Below, piece by piece: positions 8,347 through 15,934 of a stretch of 64,000 nt of DNA; position 1 is the first letter of the stretch; each line of letters begins with the position of its first letter. The position numbers and the translations under genes are program-made. The stretch is from NCBI GenBank assembly GCA_965243215.1, contig CBDEUJ010000005.1, positions 682,001 through 746,000 on the forward strand, read 5' to 3'. The notes below the pieces were generated by a model. That model saw only the letters and a list, made by a program, of their open reading frames with translations. It did not search any database and was not told the DNA's origin. This stretch comes from JAJEFO01 sp009843725. Lineage in GTDB: Bacteria > Pseudomonadota > Alphaproteobacteria > Rhodobacterales > Rhodobacteraceae.

Positions 8347-9351
8347 TTGGCTGTAAGGGTGGCAATCAACGGATTTGGCCGCATCGGACGCAACGTCCTG
8401 CGCGCCGTCATTGAAAGCGGACGAACCGACATCGAAGTCGTGGCGGTCAACGATCTGGGACCTGTCGAAACCAACGCGCACCTGCTCAGGTATGATTCCG
8501 TGCATGGGCGCTTTCCGGTCGAGGTCAAGAGCGGCGACTCCATGATCGACGTGGGCCGCGGTCCCATGGCGGTCACCGCGATACGCGACCCGTCCGAGCT
8601 GCCATGGGAGCATGTCGACGTTGTGCTCGAGTGCACCGGCATCTTCACCTCGAAGGAAAGGTGCGAGGCGCATCTGGAGAACGGATCCTCTCGCGTGCTG
8701 GTCTCGGCACCGGCGACGAATGTCGACAAGACAATCGTCTACGGGGTCAACCACGCTTCCCTGACTTCGGACGACATCGTGGTTTCCAATGCCTCCTGCA
8801 CGACGAACTGCCTTTCACCGGTGGCCAAGGTCCTGAACGACTCGATCGGCATCTCCAAGGGTTTCATGACCACGATCCACTCCTATACGGGCGATCAGCC
8901 GACGCTTGACACGATGCACAAGGACCTCTACCGGGCCAGGGCCGCCGCGCTGAGCATGATCCCGACCTCGACGGGAGCGGCCAAGGCCGTCGGTCTGGTA
9001 TTGCCCGAGCTCAACGGCAAGCTTGACGGCGTCGCAATCCGGGTTCCGACACCCAATGTCTCGGTTGTCGACCTGGTGTTCGAGGCGTCGCGCGCCACGG
9101 ATGCGGACGAGGTGAATGCCGCGATCCGCGCGGCGGCTGACGGGGCATTGAAGGGCGTTCTCGGCTACACGGACGAGCCGCTGGTGTCGAACGACTTCAA
9201 CCACGACCCGCATTCATCGATCTTTCACATGGACCAGACCAAGGTCATCGATGGCAGCATGGTGCGGATTCTCACCTGGTATGACAACGAGTGGGGGTTC
9301 TCGAACCGCATGTGCGACACCGCCGTGGCCATGGGAAAGCTGATCAAGTGA
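8347..9351 (+). CDS. gap: Type I glyceraldehyde-3-phosphate dehydrogenase
   Basis: GAPDH oxidises glyceraldehyde 3-phosphate to 1,3-bisphosphoglycerate with NAD(P) in central carbon metabolism. The 334-residue protein has the N-terminal Rossmann motif INGFGRIGRN and the catalytic cysteine at about residue 151 in SNASCTTNCLSPV, and it ends with the family WYDNEWGFSNRM segment. The start is TTG at 8347, with GAGAGGAGA upstream; no in-frame ATG is close. The closely related erythrose-4-phosphate dehydrogenase cannot be fully excluded from motifs alone. About 320 bp between mrp and this gene show no other coding sequence and probably contain the promoter. Confidence 0.93.
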   Translation: MAVRVAINGFGRIGRNVLRAVIESGRTDIEVVAVNDLGPVETNAHLLRYDSVHGRFPVEVKSGDSMIDVGRGPMAVTAIRDPSELPWEHVDVVLECTGIFTSKERCEAHLENGSSRVLVSAPATNVDKTIVYGVNHASLTSDDIVVSNASCTTNCLSPVAKVLNDSIGISKGFMTTIHSYTGDQPTLDTMHKDLYRARAAALSMIPTSTGAAKAVGLVLPELNGKLDGVAIRVPTPNVSVVDLVFEASRATDADEVNAAIRAAADGALKGVLGYTDEPLVSNDFNHDPHSSIFHMDQTKVIDGSMVRILTWYDNEWGFSNRMCDTAVAMGKLIK

Positions 9352-9360
9352 GCCGCCAAG

Positions 9361-9406
9361 AGGCCAGGAAGCAGGCTCCCGCGCCTTGAGCCACGCTTCT
9401 TGGCCT
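9361..9406 (+). terminator. Hairpin after gap
   Basis: AGGCCAGGAAGC pairs with GCTTCTTGGCCT, twelve positions with one G-T pair, across a 22-nt loop, beginning 9 bp after the gap stop. It lacks a T-run. The remaining 250 bp before the next gene contain nothing I can identify. Confidence 0.45.
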
Positions 9407-9657
9407 GTTGCGGCAATGGAAGCTGCGGCCTGTCCTGCATCATGCCAAGCCTGAGATTTCTGTCCAGGCAGTCCCCGTCCGGCGCGCATTTGTGGACGTC
9501 AAGGCCGCAATGGGCTATTTGGTGCAAACGCTTGAAGTGCCGCGCTCTTTGCATTTCTCAGATCGAACCCACGCTGGCAGGTCGCGAACCGTACCGTCTC
9601 CTTTGATTCGATCCGCGGCACGCGCACGCCTCAAGCGGGCTTTACAGGAGACATCTC

Positions 9658-10572
9658 ATGGCTACCAACTCCGCCAAGACAAAGGACGGGAAGGGCGCAG
9701 CGAGTTCCAGTCCGAAGACAATCGAGGAAGTCCGCGACGCGTTCGAGCGCGGAAAGTACCCTTATTCTGATCGGCTGTCCCGCCGCTCTTACGAGGGGCG
9801 CAAGGCAAAATTGCAGGCCGAGTTGCTGAAAGTGCAGATCTGGGCACAGGAATCGGGACAGAAGTTCGTCCTGCTCTTCGAAGGCCGGGATGCCGCCGGC
9901 AAGGGAGGCACGATCAAGCGTTTCATGGAGCACCTCAACCCCCGGACCGCACGGGTCGTCGCACTCAACAAGCCCACCGATACCGAGAAGGGGCAGTGGT
10001 TCTTCCAGCGGTATGTCGAGCACCTGCCGACGGCTGGCGAAATGGTGTTCTATGACCGGTCCTGGTACAATCGCGCCGGCGTGGAACGCGTCATGGGATT
10101 TTGCTCTCCGAACGAGTATCTCGAGTTCATGCGCGAGACCCCGGAGCTGGAACGAATGCTCGTCCGATCGGGAATCCGGCTCTACAAGTACTGGTTTTCC
10201 GTGACACAGGACGAGCAAAGGAACCGCTTCGATTCTCGCGAGTCCGATCCGCTGAAGCGCTGGAAGCTGTCACCGGTCGACCGTGCCAGCCTGGGCAAGT
10301 GGGGTGCCTACACCGAGGCCAAGGAAGCCATGTTCTTCTACACGGACACTGCCGATGCGCCGTGGACGATCATCAAGTCGAACGACAAGAAGAGGGCAAG
10401 GATCGCCTGCATGCAGCACTTCCTGAACAGCCTCGACTACCCGGGAAAGGACGCAAGGGTCGTGGGCATCCCGGATCCCATGATCGTGGGACAGGCCGAA
10501 CATGTGCTGCATCAGTCCGAGAATCTCCTGGAGAGCTCCATGCACCCGAGGACCCGGCACGCCCGTGCGTGA
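9658..10572 (+). CDS. ppk2: Polyphosphate kinase 2 (PPK2)
   Basis: PPK2 enzymes transfer phosphate between polyphosphate and nucleotides, usually favouring nucleotide phosphorylation. The 304-residue product has the Walker A-like GRDAAGKGGTIKRF, the lid/Walker B region FYDRSWYNRAGVERVMGF, and the conserved VTQDEQRNRFDSRESDP and KRARIACMQHFL segments, so the catalytic domain is complete. The start at 9658 follows AGGAGACATCTC, a good ribosome-binding site. The N-terminal 20 residues are low-complexity and lysine/serine-rich. It appears monocistronic. Class I is likely from the single domain, but nucleotide preference cannot be read with certainty. Confidence 0.93.
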   Translation: MATNSAKTKDGKGAASSSPKTIEEVRDAFERGKYPYSDRLSRRSYEGRKAKLQAELLKVQIWAQESGQKFVLLFEGRDAAGKGGTIKRFMEHLNPRTARVVALNKPTDTEKGQWFFQRYVEHLPTAGEMVFYDRSWYNRAGVERVMGFCSPNEYLEFMRETPELERMLVRSGIRLYKYWFSVTQDEQRNRFDSRESDPLKRWKLSPVDRASLGKWGAYTEAKEAMFFYTDTADAPWTIIKSNDKKRARIACMQHFLNSLDYPGKDARVVGIPDPMIVGQAEHVLHQSENLLESSMHPRTRHARA

Positions 10573-10818
10573 CATGTCGCCAGATCCGCAGCGCGCATTC
10601 CGTGCGCTTCGGGCAATGCTGGCACTGTCAGGCACGTGCCGAACGCACAACGACGGACGCGGCCGGAACAACCTGGTTTCCTGAAGAAGCAACTGCCATT
10701 GCGTCAGTCGCAGCTTGCGGATGATGCGGATGCTTCCGTCTTCAAGGGTTCGCGGCTTGCCGCGCCACCCGTCCGGGCTGGCACCGGTCAATGCATCCCG
10801 TGGACTTTCCGGCGCTGC

Positions 10819-11286
10819 TCAGAACGGAATTTCGTCGTCAAGATCCTGGCTTGCCGAATACTGGCCGCCCTGGTCGGCAGGCGGCGGGCCCGCACGTGCA
10901 TCGTCGTACTGGCCACCCATGCCTCCTCGACCGCCCCGGCCGTCCAACATTGTCAATTCACCTCGGTAGGGTCGCAGCACGATCTCTGTCGTGTAGCGGT
11001 CGTTGCCGGACTGGTCCTGCCATTTCCGGGTCTCGAGTTGCCCCTCGACATATACCTTCGAGCCTTTGGTCAGGTATTGCTCGGCAACGCGAACAAGACC
11101 TTCGTTGAAAATCGCAACCCGATGCCATTCAGTCCTCTCGCGACGCTCTCCCGTGTTGCGATCCTTCCAAGTCTCGGACGTCGCAACACTAAGGTTGCAG
11201 ACCTTCCCGCCATTCTGGAACGTGCGCACTTCCGGATCCTGCCCCAGGTTGCCTATCAGAATGACCTTGTTTATCGAACCTGCCAT
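10819..11286 (-). CDS. ssb: Single-stranded DNA-binding protein
   Basis: SSB coats single-stranded DNA in replication, repair and recombination. The 155-residue protein begins MAGSINKVILIGNLGQDPE, the typical OB-fold N-terminus, continues through EWHRVAIFN and QLETRKWQDQSG, and has a glycine-rich linker and the acidic DDEIPF tip that docks partner proteins. The ATG at 11286 is preceded by GGGGGGAAG; upstream in-frame codons are not part of the protein. It is transcribed away from a truncated gene remnant that begins about 115 bp to the right. Confidence 0.96.
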   Translation of the reverse strand: MAGSINKVILIGNLGQDPEVRTFQNGGKVCNLSVATSETWKDRNTGERRERTEWHRVAIFNEGLVRVAEQYLTKGSKVYVEGQLETRKWQDQSGNDRYTTEIVLRPYRGELTMLDGRGGRGGMGGQYDDARAGPPPADQGGQYSASQDLDDEIPF

Positions 11287-11400
11287 GTAACTTCCCCCCG
11301 ATCGAATCTTGCCTTCGCGCGACATTACACGCACGTGACAGGGGTTAACAGGCATTGTTTGAATTGCGAGCGATCCGAGCGGCGACTGATCCCGTGCCGC

Positions 11401-11797
11401 GACAAGTCAGATGCCGACGCATTTCGTCTGCGCGCCGCTGTCGTCGGATCCCTGGCTTTCCAGTGCTACGTCCCGATGCTGGGATTCATGACCCCCGGCG
11501 CGGTGTCACGCACGGGCGACGTGGACGTCGGCCAGATCCCCGCCATCTTGATCGCCGTCCAGAACCGGATCGAGCCGGACCTGCTTTCCGTCTTGAAAAC
11601 GGCAGACTCCCGGTTCGAGGCCGTGCCTTCGCCTTTCGATCCACGCAGCATCCTGCGCGACGCCATCCGGGACGGAAGCCAGGAAAGGTTTGCCGTTGAC
11701 ATCCTGGCACCCTTACGCGGTCCGCCCCGGGACCGGCCCGTGCATCTTCCCGCTCTTGGAAGAGATGCTCAGCCGCTTCGATTCCTCGACTTTCTAG
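11401..11797 (+). pseudogene. Nucleotidyltransferase-like (GSLBPT02-type) protein, 5' fragment
   Basis: This frame encodes the middle of a nucleotidyltransferase-like protein: VVGSLAFQCYVPMLG, then TGDVDVGQIPAILIAV, the usual motif order of the GSL/SLB-type family, continuing to PLRFLDFL at the IS junction. Joining it to 13948-14318 across one CTAG gives a single uninterrupted frame of 256 codons, reading RFLDFLVYQEIEAVVLHGPG at the junction. The N-terminal part of the family is missing and no convincing start codon exists, since ssb begins only 115 bp upstream. The gene was therefore probably already truncated before the insertion. No function can be claimed beyond the family resemblance. 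Confidence 0.6.
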
Positions 11798-13943
11798 CCT
11801 GAATTCCCATTCTTGGGGAGAGGCATGACGCGAGACGGCCGCATTTTCTGGATTTCCCAGGCTCTCATTGGCTTGTCGCCGACAGTTCATCACATGATTG
11901 GTTCGCAGTAGTAACAATAATCGTAAGATCATTATGGAAGCCGCGAGCGTCGCCCGGCATGGCGGCGGCGGAATTCCCGCGCCGGTCGCCCCCGCGATGC
12001 ACGTCCCCAGGTGGCTCTTGTCCCGGAAAACAACATGATCTTGCGCCCGGCCGTTCTTCGGCCACGTCCCCTTGACGTCGACACCGCATCAGGCGGTTGA
12101 CAGGGAATGCCCATGATGATATTGTGACAATGTGTATTTTGTGCAACAACGAAGATTATGAGCATCAAGGACGCCTTCCTCAAGCCGCAGAACCCGGCAC
12201 AGAGACGGTACGAGGCCCTCAGGGCCCGCTATGTCGACGGAATGGACTGCAGGGCCGCGGCCGAGGCCTTCGGCTACAGCGTCGGGTCCTTCCGCAACCT
12301 CTGCTCCGCGTTCCGTGCCGATCCCGGCTGGGCCTTCTTCCAGCCGCCGCAGAGGCCGAAGGAGGCGCCGCCGCCGGGGATCGCGGCCACGCGCGGGCGC
12401 CGCAACGACCGCATCCTGGCCCTGCGCCGGGAGCGGCAGATGTCCATCCACCAGATCGTCGACGTCCTCGACGCCGAGGGCTGTCCCGCCAGCCCGTCGA
12501 CCGTGGCCAAGGTGATCCGCGAGGCCGGGCTGGCGCGGCTGCCCCGGCGCTCGGCGGCGGTGCTGGCGGACATCGTCGGCCCCGACGTCGCGCCGGTCGC
12601 CGACCATCGTGCCTTCCGCATCGAGGACGGCGCCTTCCGCACCCGCTTCGGCGGGCTGTTCGTCTTCGCCCCGATGCTGGTGGCCCTCGACCTCGACCGG
12701 CTGCTCGACGAGGCGGACATGCCAGGGAGCGCCATGATCCCCGCGCCCGCCGCCTGGCGCGCGCTGCTCGCCCTCAAGCTCTGGGGCATCGGCCGGCCCG
12801 CGCAGGCCATGGCCGAGGTCTTCGATCCCGGCCTGGCGCTCTTCGCCGGCCTCAACGCCATGCCCAAGCGCTCGACGCTCACCGAGTACAGCACGCGGGT
12901 CGACCCGCGCCGGCTGCCCGTGCTGATGCGTGCGTGGAACCAGGCCGTCCGCGACCAGGGCCTGCGTCCCGGCGCCTCGTTCGACCTCGACTTCCACACG
13001 ATCCCCTACCATGGCGACCAGGCGCTGATCGAGAAGCACTACGTCTCCAAGCGCTCGCGCCGCCAGAACGGGGTTCTCGCCTTCCTCGCCCGCGACGCCG
13101 AGGCCCGCGTGTTCTGCTACGCCGACGCCACCGTCCGCAAGGACCGCCAGAACGACGCCATCCTCGACTTCGTCGCGGACTGGCTCGAGGAGACCGGCAG
13201 CCTGCCGGGCGAGCTGGTCTTCGACAGCCGCCTCACCACCCGGGCGAACCTGGCCGAGATCGACAGGCAGGGCATCGCCTTCCTCACCCTGCGCCGGCGC
13301 TCGAAGAGGATCATGGCCGCGCTCCGCGCGCGTCCCGAGGCCGACTGGCGCCGCATCCGCCTCGCCAACATCGGCCGCCGCTACCGCACGCCGCGGATCA
13401 TCGACGAGACCATCCGCCTGCCGCAGTATCCCGGCGAGATCCGCCAGATCGCGATCGCCGGGCTCGGCCACGACGACCCGGTCCTGCTCGTGACCAACCA
13501 GATGCGGGCGCGGCCCGCCGACCTCGTCGACCGCTATGCGCGCCGCATGGTCATCGAGAACCAGATCGCCGAGACCATCGACTTCTTCCACATGGACGCG
13601 CTCTCCGCCGCCGTGCCCATGCGCATCAACACCGACCTCCAGCTCACCCTCATGGCGAGCGGACTCTACAGGCTCCTGGCAGACAGGATCGGCAACGGGC
13701 AGAGGAGCGCGCGGGCAAGGACCCTGTTCCGCAGCTTCATCGATGCCACCGCCACCGTCACCATCTCAGAGCACGCGGTGCGCGTCCGCTTCGCGCGGCG
13801 GGCGCACAACCCGATGATGGTCAACGCCGGCTTCGCCGACGCCGAGACCATCGTGCCATGGCTCGGAGGGCGGGCCCTGAAGCTCGAATTCGGGCCGTGA
13901 AACCCGTCATCCGTCACACCTCCCCCGGGGGTGGGAATTCAGG
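11798..13943. mobile_element. Insertion sequence with CTAG target duplication
   Basis: This 2146-bp element is flanked by CTAG at 11794-11797 and 13944-13947. The terminal inverted repeats share CCTGAATTCCCA exactly, then continue imperfectly for about 20 bp. It carries one plus-strand transposase gene. Between the left end and the transposase is about 350 bp with no other gene. Removing the element and one CTAG restores the reading frame of the host gene remnant exactly. Confidence 0.88.
12158..13900 (+). CDS. IS4-superfamily DDE transposase
   Basis: This 580-residue transposase has a helix-turn-helix-rich N-terminus (GMDCRAAAEAFGYSVGSFRN, then SIHQIVDVLDAEGCPASPST) and a long DDE-type catalytic region (FDLDFHTIPYHG; ELVFDSRLTTRANLAEI; RYARRMVIENQIAE). 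The last segment fits the Tyr-2-Arg-3-Glu part of the YREK signature, with Ile in place of the usual Lys. The start MSIKDAFLKPQNPAQ at 12158 is a plausible ATG. It is intact with both ends present, so the element may be active. I do not recognise the exact IS name. A long antisense frame across it is not a gene. Confidence 0.85.
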   Translation: MSIKDAFLKPQNPAQRRYEALRARYVDGMDCRAAAEAFGYSVGSFRNLCSAFRADPGWAFFQPPQRPKEAPPPGIAATRGRRNDRILALRRERQMSIHQIVDVLDAEGCPASPSTVAKVIREAGLARLPRRSAAVLADIVGPDVAPVADHRAFRIEDGAFRTRFGGLFVFAPMLVALDLDRLLDEADMPGSAMIPAPAAWRALLALKLWGIGRPAQAMAEVFDPGLALFAGLNAMPKRSTLTEYSTRVDPRRLPVLMRAWNQAVRDQGLRPGASFDLDFHTIPYHGDQALIEKHYVSKRSRRQNGVLAFLARDAEARVFCYADATVRKDRQNDAILDFVADWLEETGSLPGELVFDSRLTTRANLAEIDRQGIAFLTLRRRSKRIMAALRARPEADWRRIRLANIGRRYRTPRIIDETIRLPQYPGEIRQIAIAGLGHDDPVLLVTNQMRARPADLVDRYARRMVIENQIAETIDFFHMDALSAAVPMRINTDLQLTLMASGLYRLLADRIGNGQRSARARTLFRSFIDATATVTISEHAVRVRFARRAHNPMMVNAGFADAETIVPWLGGRALKLEFGP

Positions 13944-13947
13944 CTAG

Positions 13948-14318
13948 TGTATCAGGAGATCGAGGCGGTTGTTCTCCACGGCCCCGGCATCCCCGTCAAG
14001 GTTCCGGCACCGGAACGCTTCGCGGTCCATAAGCTGCTCGTGGCGTCCCGTCGCCGCCCGGACGCCTCAGGCCGCGACAAGGCGCGAAAGGACTTGGCGC
14101 AGGCCGACATCCTGTGCCGCGTCCTGGTTCGGGACCGACCCGACGACCTGATCGATGCTTGGAACGAGTTCCGCGGCCGCGGTCCCGCCTGGCGGGCTGC
14201 TGTCGCGCAATCTTGGAAGATGCTGCCGGACAAGGTCAAGGAGGTGCTGCCGTCGCCGGACGTTCCCGGAACGGCCGCGAAGCCTTACGGGAACGTTGAC
14301 GAAGGCCCGTCCCTGTGA
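13948..14318 (+). pseudogene. Nucleotidyltransferase-like protein, 3' fragment
   Basis: This is the C-terminal half of the gene split by the preceding insertion sequence. It encodes EIEAVVLHGPGIPVKVPAPE, FAVHKLLVASRR and a lysine-rich KARKDLAQADIL helix, followed by DRPDDLIDAWNEFRGRGPAW, the order seen in the C-terminal part of this nucleotidyltransferase-like family. The frame continues directly from 11797 once the IS and one CTAG are removed. It has no start of its own and is unlikely to be translated usefully. The codon use resembles the neighbouring chromosome. Confidence 0.6.
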
Positions 14319-14692
14319 GTCCTGGAACGCGTGCAGTGCCAAGGATCTTCGGCGCCAATTTCGGCGCCATTGGCGGAGGAGCGCTTTGCGTTTGAAACCG
14401 GCCCGACTTGGGCTCATTGCAAATCCACGTTCTACGGGCCTGTTCCGGGGGCGGAATCCCATGTTGCATCATTGAAGCTGTGACCTTGGACCATCTGTTC
14501 CTGCAGTAGGGGAGGGTATGGCCTCCATCCGAGCGGCGAGAACTGCCTGAGCGGGTTTCCGGTGTAGAGAATTCTGTGCCTTCGCCTTGTTCAGCCCAGC
14601 ATCGCCTCATTGCCGCATGCCGATGTCCAGCAGCCGCACAAGGATGAAGAGCGTCCGTTCGACCTGTCCGATTTCCCTTGGGTGAAGCCGGC
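14319..14692. other. Intergenic region, no gene recognised
   Basis: I see no convincing protein, RNA gene or strong hairpin in this 374-bp stretch between the nucleotidyltransferase remnant and the convergent GNAT gene. Confidence 0.5.
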
Positions 14693-15187
14693 CTATTCGC
14701 GGCAGGCCTCGTCAAGGCACTTGCGCAAGAGCACGAGATCCATCCAACGGCCGAACTTGTATCCGACCTTGGGCAGTCGCGCGACCTCCTCGAATCCGAG
14801 ACTCGCGTGAAACGCCACTCCGGCAGGGTTCTCGCCGCTCACGCCCGCCCAGATCGACCCAATTCCGGCGTTGCGCGCGTGTTCCACGATTGCATCCATC
14901 AATGCACGCCCCATGCCTTGGCCCCGTCCCTCTTCGGAAATGACGATGGTGTGTTCGACAGTGCGCGCGTATCCAGGCCCCTTCCTGAACTGATCGTAAC
15001 TTGCAAAGCCCATCACGCGCCCGCCAACCTCCGCCACGAGGAAGCAAGGACGGTCACGAACGGCGATTCGCATTTCGGCCTCGCTCCGCTCCTTCGGATT
15101 GAAGGTGATCGCAGTGTCCCGGATGACGGGATTCTGGATCTCCGCAAGCCGTCCGGCATCGCCTTCGACCGCCGGGCGAATGATCAT
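14693..15187 (-). CDS. GNAT N-acetyltransferase, phosphinothricin acetyltransferase-like
   Basis: The 164-residue protein is a GCN5-related acetyltransferase of the Pat/Bar/YwnH group, which acetylates small amines such as phosphinothricin or methionine analogues with acetyl-CoA. It begins MIIRPAVEGDAGRLAEI and has HTIVISEEGRGQGMGRALM, the acetyl-CoA pyrophosphate-binding motif, then GVSGENPAGVAFHASLGF and GRWMDLVL at the C-terminus, all typical of this group. The ATG at 15187 overlaps the upstream TGA by four bases (ATGA), so it is translationally coupled to the VOC-family gene before it. The substrate is not predictable. Confidence 0.88.
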   Translation of the reverse strand: MIIRPAVEGDAGRLAEIQNPVIRDTAITFNPKERSEAEMRIAVRDRPCFLVAEVGGRVMGFASYDQFRKGPGYARTVEHTIVISEEGRGQGMGRALMDAIVEHARNAGIGSIWAGVSGENPAGVAFHASLGFEEVARLPKVGYKFGRWMDLVLLRKCLDEACRE

Positions 15188-15810
15188 TGGAGCACCCGCA
15201 TCCCGCCAGGCGTCGAAATCTGCGCCACGAGGCGCGTTTCGGGTCCGTGCCGAACCGTGACGGAACCAAGCGTCTTCAGTGCCGGGAAGGCTTCGAGCAG
15301 GCCGGACGCTTCGGGATGGAACACATCCAGGGAATGAAGCCTCAGGCCGACGTCGGGCAGGGTCTTGCATGGATGAGCATCCGTGTCCCACTGGATGAGG
15401 GCAGGCATCGCGCCGTCAAACGGAAGCGTCCCGGTCTCGTCAACGGCCATGCGCCAGGCAAGTTCCCCGCGGGCCAGCGCCATGGGTGTTCCGGTCCCTT
15501 CAGGAGCGGCATCGAGCGCGGCCGCGAGGTCGTCCGTGCGGCAGACCCAGTTTGCAAGCTGCGGCGGCCCGGCATGATTGTCGAGATTGAACCAGCGTTT
15601 GCGGTCTGGCCGTGAGGCCGCCGGATCCACGGAAATGACCTCAAGATACGCATCCGGCCCAAGCGAGAGGAGCGCGTTGTGCGTTCCCATGGCAGCGTGC
15701 TTGCCGCCCGGTGACATTCGGACTCCAAGCGCGCCCTCGACAGACGCCACGCCCTCCGTGATCGAACGGCAGGCAACCGCCAAGTGGTCGAGTTCCAAGG
15801 AGAGCTTCAT
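15184..15810 (-). CDS. VOC-family glyoxalase-like protein
   Basis: The 208-residue protein belongs to the glyoxalase-like domain family (PF13468 type) of the vicinal oxygen chelate fold. It starts LELDHLAVACRSITEGVASV, with the metal-site histidine after the first strand, and has the family segments GTHNALLSLGPDAYLEVI and WFNLD. Members are soluble and mostly uncharacterised. It is the first gene of a two-gene unit with the downstream GNAT acetyltransferase (4-bp overlap), suggesting a shared small-molecule detoxification or modification role. That role is an inference. Confidence 0.83.
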   Translation of the reverse strand: MKLSLELDHLAVACRSITEGVASVEGALGVRMSPGGKHAAMGTHNALLSLGPDAYLEVISVDPAASRPDRKRWFNLDNHAGPPQLANWVCRTDDLAAALDAAPEGTGTPMALARGELAWRMAVDETGTLPFDGAMPALIQWDTDAHPCKTLPDVGLRLHSLDVFHPEASGLLEAFPALKTLGSVTVRHGPETRLVAQISTPGGMRVLQ

Positions 15811-15934
15811 GGTGGAAGGATGCGGATGCGGAGCGCGTCTGCAAGCGCAATTTGCGTGATGCGTGGCCGGCCCGGGCCAGCCGAATGACGGTCTCCGTCA
15901 CGGCCAGCCCCCATGATTCAAGTCAGTCGTGGCG

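Noticed and set aside
12089..13591. Long open frame antisense to the second IS transposase
   Set aside because: Composition is typical of a GC-rich antisense shadow; the plus-strand transposase has clear motifs.
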